A stretch of 64,000 bases of DNA, taken from assembly GCA_910583555.1 (NCBI GenBank), contig CAJTXO010000001.1, positions 124,001 to 188,000 of the forward strand, read 5' to 3'. Made by a program: the position numbers and the translations under genes. The notes under the pieces are model-generated. The model ran no database searches, had not been told where the DNA came from, and was given only the letters and a program-made list of their open reading frames with translations. Below, piece by piece: positions 8,364-17,030 of this stretch (positions are counted from its first letter, which is position 1; every line of letters begins with the position of its first letter). The DNA is from an uncultured Eubacterium sp. Lineage in GTDB: Bacteria > Bacillota > Clostridia > Lachnospirales > Lachnospiraceae.

Positions 8364-9305
8364 TCACCATTCCTCTATTTGCTGCACTAATAACTTTTGT
8401 GAATTTGTCAACGGCATCTCCTTCAATCTGCGAAGCTCCGCTTCATTGTCTTCGTACCAAATCCCGGATATCCGGTTATTCAATAAAATTCTCAGTATAT
8501 CTTCAACCGCATCCTGTTCCATTTTATCGACAGGAAATACTTTCTCAAAGAGCGCTGTCACATCATACTCACTGCAAAAATCGTCGGCGTCAATAACCTC
8601 AAGATCTTCATCGTATAAAATAACGATATTGCATTTTTTTGAATTTTTTACCAGATCAATCGAATGTGTTGTCACAAGAAACTCCATATCAGGAAATTGC
8701 TCCATCAAATAACCCAGTATTTTACCGGCATTTGCCGGGGATAGAAATTCATCAATTTCATCAATCACAACACAAATATGGCCTTTCACTATGTCATTGA
8801 CATACAGTAATTCCAAAAAAATACGTACAAGCGCCTGTAACCCACTTGATAACAATCCCTCTGTCCCGGAATCAAAGAAAACTTCTTTCTCTTTTATGTT
8901 TTTTATTTCAAAGGAAAATCCACCGAATTCTTTTAACATGTTCTGTAATTGCTTTTCGTATTGAAGATAAATCAACTCGATCTGATCATTTAGAGTTCCG
9001 AACAGGCAAAATGTATCTTTCAAATTAAAGTATTCCTGATCGATCCGCTTTTTTACTATATTTTGATAATTTGACTTATCAATCTCAGAATACGGCGTGG
9101 ATACTTTCGAAATATCAAAGGAACGATTCACAGCGTCAATATAAAAAATACTTTTATCCTCTGATAACACTGCTTTTACATACTCTCTTAACACTTTTGA
9201 TTTTCCACTGGCATTTTCCCCGATAAAAATAGTATGGACATGTTTCAATCTTCTGTGTAATAAAATATCTATTGCCTTACTTAATACGCTTTGACAAAAT
9301 TTCAT
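8364..9305 (-). CDS. ABC/AAA_15-type ATPase of a putative defence operon
   Basis: A 313-residue ATPase. Walker A is GENASGKS at 29-36, a signature-like stretch SSGLQALVR lies near 153, Walker B is CVVIDEIDE at 178-186 and the H-loop is TTHS at 212-215. This layout is of the overcoming-lysogenization-defect/SMC-like ABC ATPases common in phage defence (PtuA and relatives). It is shorter than typical PtuA, with only a reduced insertion between Walker A and the signature. The start overlaps the DUF262 gene by 29 bases and the HNH gene follows after four, so the three are likely co-translated. Inferred role: nucleotide-gated sensor or regulator of the HNH nuclease. Confidence 0.8.
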   Translation of the reverse strand: MKFCQSVLSKAIDILLHRRLKHVHTIFIGENASGKSKVLREYVKAVLSEDKSIFYIDAVNRSFDISKVSTPYSEIDKSNYQNIVKKRIDQEYFNLKDTFCLFGTLNDQIELIYLQYEKQLQNMLKEFGGFSFEIKNIKEKEVFFDSGTEGLLSSGLQALVRIFLELLYVNDIVKGHICVVIDEIDEFLSPANAGKILGYLMEQFPDMEFLVTTHSIDLVKNSKKCNIVILYDEDLEVIDADDFCSEYDVTALFEKVFPVDKMEQDAVEDILRILLNNRISGIWYEDNEAELRRLKEMPLTNSQKLLVQQIEEW

Positions 9306-10398
9306 AAACGCCTTTCCACCTCTCTGTCATTTTCCTTTTTGCGAAAGTTCCCTGATCCGTGTTATTTTTATATGATTTTGACCTTTTAATCTCATCTAAT
9401 AACTGATCTGTTATCACACCATTTATGTTGCACTTTTCACACACGATATATACACTAATCAATAACGTTACTTTCCGGTTCAATACTTTATCAACATTCA
9501 TCTGTTTTATGAACCGTTCAATGCTTCTTTTATATTCCTCTATGATCTCCTCATCTTCTATGCGGGAAACATATTCTGAAAAACAGTCCAGAAAATTAGC
9601 CAGCTTTCCTGTATAATTTTCGATATAAAACTCTTTTCCATCAAAAGCCACATGTTTTCGATACGCGCATAATGCCAGCAGGGTTTCCATATCTTTTCCC
9701 TTCAGGCTTTCCTTTCCCCACAGCTTTCTCCATGCAGGATTATTGTCATTGATCTCGTGCAGCATATCATAAAATTTGCAGTCATATACGCCGTCTCTGA
9801 TCTCCTGAGGTTCAAGATTGATACCGCCTTTATTCAGATTTTTAAAGATCTGTTGTATCGTCTCCCCCTTTTTTTCCTCGTTCACCCACCGGATTTCAAT
9901 GACCGTAAGCGAAACATAATCCACCATACGCTTTACTTCAGGTGAAAGATTTTCATAGCTGATATCTATTTCTTTGTCATCTTCCGTCATCATTTTCATT
10001 TCCAGAGGAGATAAAATATACGCATCTTCCAAAGCTTCTTTGAAACTTCTTCCTGTCACGTTCAACTTTTTATAGTCAATTGAATTATTTTTTGATGCAT
10101 CTATATATTTCCCAATATAATAGAAAAACAGACTAAATACCCGCTGCTGTCCGTCTAAAATTTCCAGTTGGTTCTTTTTGTTCCGGTATGTATAGATGGG
10201 CGGTATGGGAAAATCGCAAATGAGTGACTGCACTAGTGCTTCCAGCTGCTCTTTTTTCCATTTGTATTTCCGCTGGTACTTAGGGATGATATAAATATTA
10301 TCATTTACCCCTTCCATCAATGTTTTAAATCCGATATCTGTTTTATATTGTTGAATTTTTATTTCATCTAAATATTCCTGAATAGATTTCGACACCAC
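9277..10398 (-). CDS. DUF262 (GmrS/ParB-like) protein
   Basis: A 373-residue protein with the DUF262 signature: IPKYQRKYKWKKEQ at 38-51 and LDGQQR at 81-86, the conserved DGQQR box of the ParB/Srx-like nucleotide-binding fold of GmrSD type IV restriction enzymes and BrxU. No DUF1524 nuclease half follows; the downstream HNH gene may supply the nuclease in trans. The start is one of two consecutive GTG codons (10398 or 10395) behind GGAGGG; the second has better spacing. First gene of the DUF262-ATPase-HNH operon, with an extended -10 promoter at about 10441. The product may sense modified DNA or hydrolyse NTP, by family analogy. Confidence 0.8.
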   Translation of the reverse strand: MVSKSIQEYLDEIKIQQYKTDIGFKTLMEGVNDNIYIIPKYQRKYKWKKEQLEALVQSLICDFPIPPIYTYRNKKNQLEILDGQQRVFSLFFYYIGKYIDASKNNSIDYKKLNVTGRSFKEALEDAYILSPLEMKMMTEDDKEIDISYENLSPEVKRMVDYVSLTVIEIRWVNEEKKGETIQQIFKNLNKGGINLEPQEIRDGVYDCKFYDMLHEINDNNPAWRKLWGKESLKGKDMETLLALCAYRKHVAFDGKEFYIENYTGKLANFLDCFSEYVSRIEDEEIIEEYKRSIERFIKQMNVDKVLNRKVTLLISVYIVCEKCNINGVITDQLLDEIKRSKSYKNNTDQGTFAKRKMTERWKGVYEILSKRIK

Positions 10399-10440
10399 GA
10401 TCCCTCCATTTCCTCCCCATCATCTTTATAAAACAAGGTT

Positions 10441-10449
10441 AGTATACCA
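10441..10449 (-). promoter_or_regulatory. Extended -10 promoter of the DUF262 operon
   Basis: The minus strand reads TGGTATACT, an extended -10 element with no good -35 box upstream; the position 17 bases upstream reads GTGAAA. It lies about 45 bases before the tandem GTG start codons. Confidence 0.4.
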
Positions 10450-10564
10450 CAAAACTGAGGCAATTTCACTTAATATTTTGAATTTTTCAGAGATTTTCCT
10501 GCCGTGTGAACACTTTCCCCAAAAAAACGTATAATAATGAAAACAGAAGCGATAGGAGAACAAA

Positions 10565-12202
10565 ATGGAACCTTTTCATTCTCCGACCACCCCCACCCCC
10601 CCGGACAACTCTGCCCCTCCGGTCAGACATTTCGACATCGCGCTCGTCCACGCCTCCGTCACATACAATCGTTACGGCTGGCACGATCCCCACGCGGCTT
10701 TTTTCGTCTTGCAGAAAGACCTCGAACGCCACGGCGGGCTGGATTCCTTTGTACAAAAAGCCGAATCCGGTGAAATCTGTGTCGAGCCGCTCGTGATCCG
10801 GGCCAATAGCGGGGAATCTATTGAATTAAGTCTCACCACGCATCCCCCCTTCTCCGTACATACGATCACAAAACAGATTTCTGCCTATTCAGAACCATGC
10901 ACCATATTTTTTGACGACAACCTTTTTTATCCTTTGGAGCCTCCGCACACATTTTTCCCTGAACGCCCGCGCACATTCTTCCCCGAATGCCCCCGTGCGT
11001 TCTCCCCTGACTGTCCCCGCACATCCTGCCCGGAATGCCCCCGCGCGTTCGGCGCGCTCCTGATCGAAGAGGCCGGCACCACATTCCACGACCAATATAC
11101 GGGAGAACCGCTTCCATCCGGCACGCAGGCAGTCATCCACCGCGCGGACGGAACCTGTTTCCGCGAATTTACACTGTTCGTACATGACACCGCCCTGCAT
11201 CCGGATCCGAACAATCTGGCACCTGACAACCCAGACGCCCCCTTTCCGGGAATCAATTACCGCTCCGAACCAGCTTCCAAACGGCTCAGCCGCTGCGAAG
11301 ATCCCGCGTACCTGTTCAGTTCCCTCGTCCATGAAGACCCTCCTACCCCCCTTCTGGAAACACATGCGGGCGACCCGCTCCTGCTGCGGCTCATCACCAT
11401 CGGCCCCCGGCGTGCTCCGCGCCATCCCTTCCACGCGACCGGAATGAACTGGCGCCCGACATCATTTGAATGGATCGCCCCTTGTGCCTCCTGCCAGACG
11501 TTCACTCTGAATCAGCCTTACGAAGCGGGCGACCACCTATACACAATCGGCGGGCATTCGTGCGTAACAATGGGGCTGTGGGGCATCCTCCGTGTCTGCG
11601 GGAGAAATGACAAGCGTCTGAAACCGATCCAGAACGGCGTCCATCCTACGCTCCCCTCCATTTCCAACATTCCAAACGTTCCCGGTGAGAATGACGTGGT
11701 GCGCAAATACGAGATCGCGGTAATTGAAAAAAAGGCAATTCCCCGAAAGGATTGCCTTTCCCACCAACCACCCCGTTATTTTGTCTGGATGTCCGATGCC
11801 AAACGGGAAATGAAGCGCCGGCGCGCACCCGCCCCTCTCGTTCTAAGCGCCGATGCCGGAGACTGGATCGAAGTCACGCTGCACAACTGCCTTAACGCGC
11901 GGACAACAGCCGACGTACCGGCGTCCAGCCGGCGTGTCTCCCTCGTTGCGCAATTCCTGTGCTGTGATCCGGTCTATAATTCCGGACTCAATATCGGCCG
12001 CAACAAATGGGAGCAGACTGTCGCACCCGGCGAGAAAAAGAAATATCTCTGGCGCGCCGATCAGGAATACGGCTGCTGCCTCATCCGGTCGTTTGACAGC
12101 ATCTGCTGCCCGCAGTCCGACCACCTGCTTGCCACGATCACGATCGATCCGGCGGTTTCTTTGGAATACAAAATACCAGCTCACACAAACCCCGGCGGCT
12201 GA
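10565..12202 (+). CDS. Multicopper-oxidase-like cupredoxin protein, probably copper-deficient
   Basis: A 545-residue protein whose order of motifs follows the large bacterial multicopper oxidases: FDIALVHASVTYNRYGWHDP, EPLVIRANSGESIELSLT, HPFHATGMNW and GDHLYTIGGHSCVTMGLWG. The last aligns with the HCHxxxHxxxGM copper motif of true oxidases but has lost its HCH core, and HPFHATG keeps one of the usual two histidines, so the copper centres look incomplete. There is no signal peptide; a proline-rich N-terminus starts the protein. Four 24-bp coding repeats (10955-11050) add Pro-Cys-Pro-Arg units inside the first cupredoxin domain. It stands alone between the defence operon and the response regulator. 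Function unknown; a structural or metal-binding role is possible. Confidence 0.6.
   Translation: MEPFHSPTTPTPPDNSAPPVRHFDIALVHASVTYNRYGWHDPHAAFFVLQKDLERHGGLDSFVQKAESGEICVEPLVIRANSGESIELSLTTHPPFSVHTITKQISAYSEPCTIFFDDNLFYPLEPPHTFFPERPRTFFPECPRAFSPDCPRTSCPECPRAFGALLIEEAGTTFHDQYTGEPLPSGTQAVIHRADGTCFREFTLFVHDTALHPDPNNLAPDNPDAPFPGINYRSEPASKRLSRCEDPAYLFSSLVHEDPPTPLLETHAGDPLLLRLITIGPRRAPRHPFHATGMNWRPTSFEWIAPCASCQTFTLNQPYEAGDHLYTIGGHSCVTMGLWGILRVCGRNDKRLKPIQNGVHPTLPSISNIPNVPGENDVVRKYEIAVIEKKAIPRKDCLSHQPPRYFVWMSDAKREMKRRRAPAPLVLSADAGDWIEVTLHNCLNARTTADVPASSRRVSLVAQFLCCDPVYNSGLNIGRNKWEQTVAPGEKKKYLWRADQEYGCCLIRSFDSICCPQSDHLLATITIDPAVSLEYKIPAHTNPGG
10955..11050 (+). repeat. Four in-frame 24-bp coding repeats
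   Basis: Units at 10955, 10979, 11003 and 11027 each encode eight residues of the form F/S/C-P-E/D-C/R-P-R-T/A-F/S. The copies diverge mainly at third positions, and units 2 and 4 are closest. They insert a Cys/Pro/Arg-rich loop into the cupredoxin-like protein. Confidence 0.8.
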
Positions 12203-12215
12203 CAAGACCGCCGGG
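12191..12215. repeat. 25-bp hairpin repeat, copy 1
   Basis: A CCCGGCGG / CCGCCGGG stem with a short CTGACAAGA-type loop; it covers the stop codon of the cupredoxin-like gene. A near copy (23 of 25 bases) lies at 13278-13302. It may act as a terminator, although no clear T-run follows. Confidence 0.7.
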
Positions 12216-12278
12216 GCAGATGTTTGAATTTTTCGATATAGTGATTATGTAATACCTTTTCATCTAACCACCCACCAC

Positions 12279-12725
12279 CTAATCTGCCCTCATATGTTCC
12301 GTTCCATCTATAAGCATTTTCATTTCTTCTTCATTGATCGGTTCTAACTTACTTTTAACAATACTTAATAATTCTCTCAAATCTGCTTCCGACCCCTTAT
12401 TTACATAACCAGTAATCCCGAGATTAACTAATTTCTTAATATCTGCAAATTGAGAAGAGTTTGTATATACAATAATATCAATATATGGATTTATATTCCT
12501 TATCTTCACTACAAGTTCTTCTCCATTCATTCGCGGCATCTCTATATCCAATTTAACAAGATCATAGTTATTTTTCTGAAAATGCTCAAAACCATCCTCA
12601 CCGTCAATCGCTACATCCACTATCATTTCTTGCAGTTCCAAACCTTTTTTCACTAAACCAGCTGTTTCCTTGTTATCTTCAACTAATAAAATTTTGTATA
12701 TTTCCTTAATCCTTATTTCCACCAT
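12279..12725 (-). CDS. Single-domain response regulator (REC)
   Basis: A receiver domain of about 148 residues with no output domain. VEDN carries the acidic pocket, LDIEMPRMNG has the phosphoacceptor Asp, a Thr sits in VYTNSS, and YVNKGS supplies the conserved Lys. The start is uncertain: ATG at 12725 or TTG at 12734 both overlap the end of the acetyltransferase gene, and the similarity begins at IYKILLVEDN. No histidine kinase is nearby, so it is an orphan CheY/Spo0F-like protein. It is AT-rich compared with both flanks and forms a two-gene unit with the GNAT gene that could have moved in together. Confidence 0.8.
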   Translation of the reverse strand: MVEIRIKEIYKILLVEDNKETAGLVKKGLELQEMIVDVAIDGEDGFEHFQKNNYDLVKLDIEMPRMNGEELVVKIRNINPYIDIIVYTNSSQFADIKKLVNLGITGYVNKGSEADLRELLSIVKSKLEPINEEEMKMLIDGTEHMRAD

Positions 12726-13218
12726 TGTTTTCAAAAACTATTTTATGTAATAGACATCTATCTCCTTCATCGTCTATTATTTCACCTACATTTTGAAATC
12801 CAGCATTCTGATAACATTTTATTGCACGTATATTACCAACTTCCGGGTCAATAAACAGTTCTTTTACAGACGGATGTTCCTGATGAATGATCTGCACCAT
12901 TTGTTTTAACGCCTCAGTACCATAACCATTGTTTCTTTCTTTTAGAACTCCTATCCACATATCTAAACCAATAGACTTCTCATCGTGTATATAATACTGA
13001 ATAAATCCAATTGGCTCATTGTCTCTTAAAATAAAATATGGGAAAACATCCGTCAAACTCTTCACTCTGGAACCATATTTTTCAATAATACGTTCAAGCG
13101 ATGGTACTTCTCCCACTTCATCGCACCAGACCCACTCCTGTAGTTCGGGTTCTAAAAACCAGTTTCTCATTGCAATATAATCTTCCATGGTATCCTGCAT
13201 TAATCTTAATGATATCAT
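12706..13218 (-). CDS. GNAT acetyltransferase, AAC(6')/RimJ-like
   Basis: A 170-residue GNAT enzyme. ERNNGYGTEALKQM is the acetyl-CoA pyrophosphate-binding R/Q-x-x-G-x-G/A motif, and DPEVGNIRAIKCYQNAGF is the usual C-terminal motif. The N-terminus with WFLEPELQEWVW recalls AAC(6')-type aminoglycoside acetyltransferases, but substrate cannot be assigned by eye. The ATG at 13218 with GGAGGG four bases upstream is preferred over the GTG at 13230. It is co-transcribed with the response regulator. The pair lies between two copies of a hairpin repeat. Confidence 0.75.
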   Translation of the reverse strand: MISLRLMQDTMEDYIAMRNWFLEPELQEWVWCDEVGEVPSLERIIEKYGSRVKSLTDVFPYFILRDNEPIGFIQYYIHDEKSIGLDMWIGVLKERNNGYGTEALKQMVQIIHQEHPSVKELFIDPEVGNIRAIKCYQNAGFQNVGEIIDDEGDRCLLHKIVFENNGGNKD

Positions 13219-13277
13219 ATTTCCCTCCACAAATTCAATTTTAGTTAATCAGTAATAAACAATGATTTCAAGGAAAG

Positions 13278-13302
13278 CCCGGCAGCTGACAAAACCGCCG
13301 GG
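13278..13302. repeat. 25-bp hairpin repeat, copy 2
   Basis: CCCGGC / GCCGGG stem enclosing AGCTGACAAAACC, 23 of 25 identical to 12191-12215. It lies after the ABC exporter operon on the minus strand and before the GNAT gene's promoter region. The two copies bracket the response regulator/GNAT pair. Confidence 0.7.
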
Positions 13303-13329
13303 TCCGACACCCCCTCCCATATTCAAAAA

Positions 13330-15270
13330 TCAAGCCAACTCTACCGCCCCCGTATACAACTGGTAATACCTTCCCTTCATCGCGAGCAGCTGGTCGTGCG
13401 TCCCCCTCTCGATGATCTCGCCCTGCTCGAGCACCATGATACAATCCGCGTTGCGCACGGTGGAGAGTCGGTGGGCGATGACAAACGTCGTGCGGTTTTT
13501 CATCAGGCGCTCCATCCCGTGGTCGATGTGCATTTCGGTCCTCGTATCGACCGAACTCGTCGCCTCGTCGAGCACGAGGATCGGCGCCTTGGAGATGGCG
13601 GCGCGGGCAATATTTAACAGCTGGCGCTGCCCCTGGCTCAGGTTGATGCCGTCGCCCTCGAGCATCGTGTCATAACCGTCCTCCAGACGCATGATGAACG
13701 AGTGCGCGCTGGCCGTCTTCGCCGCCTGCTCCACTTCTTCATCGGTGGCGTCGGGACGCCCGTACCGGATGTTCTCGCGCACCGTCCCCGTGAACAGGTG
13801 CGTATCCTGCAGCACCATCGCGATATGGCTGCGCAGGCTCTTTCTCTCGTAATCTTTTATGTCAATACCATCAATCGTTATACTTCCCTCCTGAATGTCA
13901 TAAAAACGGTTCAGCAGATTGGTGACCGTCGTCTTTCCGGCTCCCGTCGAGCCGACAAACGCTACCTTCTGTCCGGCGTGCGCATAGAGATCCATATGTT
14001 TCAGGATAACCTTATCCGGGTTATAGCCAAACGTCACATTTTTCATGATGACCTCTCCCTGAATCTCATCCATCGTGCGGGCATCGGCGGCATCTGGTTC
14101 CTCGGACGGCTCATCCATTACCTTAAATACGCGCTCCGCGCCGGCCAGTGCCGAAAACATCGTATTGACCTGCATCGAGAGTTCGTTGATCGGACGGCTG
14201 AACTGTCGGGAAAAATTGACGAACACGCTCAGGTTTCCGACGGTCAGCTTTCCGGCCAGACAGAACAGGCCGCCGACACATGCCGTGATCCCGTAACTAA
14301 CCTGGCTCAGATTACCCATGACCGGACCCATGATCCCGCCAAAAAACTGCGCGCGGATCTGCTTTTCCTTCAGATCATCATTCAGGCCGATAAATTCCTC
14401 GATCGCCTTGTCCTCATGGCAGAACACCTTTACCACTTTTTGCCCTGTCACCGTCTCCTCGATATAACCGTTCAGTTTTCCGAGCGCCGACTGCTGGGCC
14501 CGGTAATATTTCGAGCTGCGCATCGCGATAAATCCACCGGCTTTGATCATCGCCGGCACCATGATGATCGTCAAAAGCGCCAGCCAGACATTCATGTAAA
14601 ACATGACGGAAACCGTTCCGATGATGCTGATCGCGCCGGAGATAAACTGAATCACCGAGTTGTTCAGCAGCTCACCGACCGCGTCCACATCGTTCGTGAA
14701 CCGGCTCATGATATCGCCTGTGGCGTTCGTATCAAAATACCGCACCGGCAGCGTCTGGATATGTTCAAACAAATCTTTCCGCAGCGTTTTCAGCGCCCGC
14801 TGGGACACGCCGATCATGATCCTCTGCTGCAAATACGTGGCAACCAGCCCCGTCAGATACACTCCCCCCATCAAAAGGATGCCGAACAGCAGCGCGCGCA
14901 TCCCGTCCTGAATGACCGCATCGGCGTTAGCCGGATGCTGCACCGCCTCCTGCACGGTTTTCGTCAGTCCGTCAATGATCGGAGACAGCAGATAGGAACC
15001 GGCGATCATCGTCGCACTTGAGCAGATCGCGCAGATCAGAGCGACAATGATCTTCCCTTTGTCCCTTCCGAGGTAAGTAAGAAGGCGCCCGATCGTTTTT
15101 TTCGTTTCTTTCGGTTTTCCTCCTATCATACCCGGCCCACGCCCGTGCCCTCCTGGCCCATGCCCCGGTCCTCCTGGCCCCGGCCTTTGCCCGCCTTCTG
15201 TTCCATGCTGCTCGGACTCAGGTCCATGCCCTCCGGGCAATCCGCCCTGTGGTCTATTTTCCTCACTCAT
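13330..15270 (-). CDS. ABC exporter half-transporter, second subunit
   Basis: A 646-residue membrane domain plus nucleotide-binding domain. A Gly/Pro/His-rich N-terminal extension (about 50 residues) precedes six predicted helices. The NBD has Walker A GSTGAGKTT, signature LSQGQRQL, Walker B ILVLDEATSSVD and the switch His in IAHRLS. Its ATG overlaps the stop of the first subunit by four bases, so translation is coupled and a heterodimer (as in LmrCD, BmrCD, YheHI) is expected. These pairs usually export drugs, lipids or peptides. The upstream MarR gene fits a drug-responsive pump. Confidence 0.92.
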   Translation of the reverse strand: MSEENRPQGGLPGGHGPESEQHGTEGGQRPGPGGPGHGPGGHGRGPGMIGGKPKETKKTIGRLLTYLGRDKGKIIVALICAICSSATMIAGSYLLSPIIDGLTKTVQEAVQHPANADAVIQDGMRALLFGILLMGGVYLTGLVATYLQQRIMIGVSQRALKTLRKDLFEHIQTLPVRYFDTNATGDIMSRFTNDVDAVGELLNNSVIQFISGAISIIGTVSVMFYMNVWLALLTIIMVPAMIKAGGFIAMRSSKYYRAQQSALGKLNGYIEETVTGQKVVKVFCHEDKAIEEFIGLNDDLKEKQIRAQFFGGIMGPVMGNLSQVSYGITACVGGLFCLAGKLTVGNLSVFVNFSRQFSRPINELSMQVNTMFSALAGAERVFKVMDEPSEEPDAADARTMDEIQGEVIMKNVTFGYNPDKVILKHMDLYAHAGQKVAFVGSTGAGKTTVTNLLNRFYDIQEGSITIDGIDIKDYERKSLRSHIAMVLQDTHLFTGTVRENIRYGRPDATDEEVEQAAKTASAHSFIMRLEDGYDTMLEGDGINLSQGQRQLLNIARAAISKAPILVLDEATSSVDTRTEMHIDHGMERLMKNRTTFVIAHRLSTVRNADCIMVLEQGEIIERGTHDQLLAMKGRYYQLYTGAVELA

Positions 15271-17009
15271 GCTGACACCTCCTCTTCTTTCCCTTTTTGC
15301 GAATAGTATATTTCCTTATATTCCTCGCAGCTTTTCAGCAGTTCCTCGTGCGTTCCCTGACCGACGATCTCACCCTCATCCATTACCAAAATACGGTCGG
15401 CGCTTTCCACGGATGAAATGCGCTGCGCGATGATGAGTTTCGTCGTATCTTTGAGGGACGTGGAAAAACTTTTGCGGATCTCGGTCTCGGTCGCCGTATC
15501 GACGGCACTCGTACTGTCATCCAAAATAAGTATTTTCGGTTTTTTCAATAGCGCCCGCGCGATACAGAGACGCTGCTTCTGGCCGCCCGAAACATTCACG
15601 CCGCCCTGGCCGAGTTCGGTGGCGTACCCTTCGGTGAACGACGTGACGAAACCGTCGGCCTGCGCGTAGCGCGCCATTTCGTACACCTGCTCATCCGTGG
15701 CGGTTTCATCCCCCCAGCGCAGGTTATCCATGATCGTACCGGAAAACAGCGTATTTTTTTGCAGCACCATCGCCACGCCGTCGCGCAGATGCCGCAGCGA
15801 ATATTCCCTGACGTCCACGCCATCTACGAGCACCTGCCCCTCGTCGGCGTCATACAGCCTCGGGATCAGCTGCACGAGAGAACTCTTCCCCGATCCGGTC
15901 GAGCCGATGATCCCGATCGTCTCACCCGGATTCGCACGGAACGAAATATGTTTCAGTACATTGTTCTTATGTTTTTTATAATAACGGAAGCCGACATCCC
16001 GGAATTCGATCTCCCCTTTTTCCACGAGACGATCCTTCTGGGAGGACTCCTGATCGTGCAAATCCACCTTCGCCTGCAGCACTTCCTTGATACGCTTCGA
16101 GGAAGCGAGCGCTCGCGATCCCTGGATCATGATCATAGCGACAAACATCAGCGACATCAGTATCTGGACGATGTAAGTCGTAAACGCCGTGAGGTCGCCG
16201 ACCTGCATCTCCCCGTACATCACCTGTTTTCCGCCAAACCAGACGACGGCCAGCGTCGCCACATTCATCGCCAGCGTCATAACCGGCATCATAAAGATCA
16301 CGACCTTTAACGCGCGCAGGCTCTTTTCCTTCAGTTCCTCATTGGCCTCATCAAACGTCGCCTGCTCAAAATCATCGCGCACGAACGACTTCACCACCCG
16401 CACATTCGTAATATTTTCCTGAATGCGGGAATTTAGTTTGTCAATCCGCGTCTGCATCACGTCAAACCGCGGAAACGCCGTGCGTATCACGCACACGATC
16501 GCGATCAGCAGAAGCGGGATGACTACGCCGAGGACGACGGCCAGCCTCGGGTTCATCATGATCGCCATGATCAGGCCGCCGATCAGCATACCCGGCGCAC
16601 GCAGGAGCATGCGCAGTCCCATCGCGATAACATTCTGCATGTTCGTAATATCGTTCGTCAGCCTCGTAACAAGCGAACCGGTCGAAAACTTTTCGATGTT
16701 CGCGAAAGAGAACTCCTGTACTTTCGTAAACACGTCTCTGCGCAGCGCCGCCGCAAAGTTCGCGGACGCTTTGACGGCAAAATACGCGCCCAGCGTTCCG
16801 CCGGCCATCATGCACAGCGCCAGCAGCACCATGATCAGTCCTTTTAAAATAATATAACCGTTTCCCGCACCGTTCCCGATGCCCTCGTTAATGATCATCG
16901 CCATCAGTTTCGGCATAAATACTTCGCCGAGCACCTCGACGATCATAAAGATCGGCCCGAGAATGAAAGCGGACAGATACGGCGTCACATATTTCTTATA
17001 GATACCCAT
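15267..17009 (-). CDS. ABC exporter half-transporter, first subunit
   Basis: A 580-residue type IV ABC exporter half. Six membrane helices fill about 1-300. The NBD has Walker A GSTGSGKSS, signature VSGGQKQRL and Walker B ILILDDSTSAVD. The residue after Walker B is Asp and not Glu (DDSTS), while the second subunit has Glu (DEATS). This asymmetry is typical of heterodimeric exporters with one degenerate ATP site. It lies 21 bp after the MarR gene and is coupled to the second subunit. Confidence 0.92.
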   Translation of the reverse strand: MGIYKKYVTPYLSAFILGPIFMIVEVLGEVFMPKLMAMIINEGIGNGAGNGYIILKGLIMVLLALCMMAGGTLGAYFAVKASANFAAALRRDVFTKVQEFSFANIEKFSTGSLVTRLTNDITNMQNVIAMGLRMLLRAPGMLIGGLIMAIMMNPRLAVVLGVVIPLLLIAIVCVIRTAFPRFDVMQTRIDKLNSRIQENITNVRVVKSFVRDDFEQATFDEANEELKEKSLRALKVVIFMMPVMTLAMNVATLAVVWFGGKQVMYGEMQVGDLTAFTTYIVQILMSLMFVAMIMIQGSRALASSKRIKEVLQAKVDLHDQESSQKDRLVEKGEIEFRDVGFRYYKKHKNNVLKHISFRANPGETIGIIGSTGSGKSSLVQLIPRLYDADEGQVLVDGVDVREYSLRHLRDGVAMVLQKNTLFSGTIMDNLRWGDETATDEQVYEMARYAQADGFVTSFTEGYATELGQGGVNVSGGQKQRLCIARALLKKPKILILDDSTSAVDTATETEIRKSFSTSLKDTTKLIIAQRISSVESADRILVMDEGEIVGQGTHEELLKSCEEYKEIYYSQKGKEEEVSA

Positions 17010-17030
17010 AACGATTCTATCTTCCTTTCT

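Noticed and set aside
13702..15021. A 439-codon plus-strand frame
   Set aside because: It lies fully opposite the ABC exporter gene, is Arg/His rich and has no family resemblance; it is a shadow of a GC-rich coding strand.
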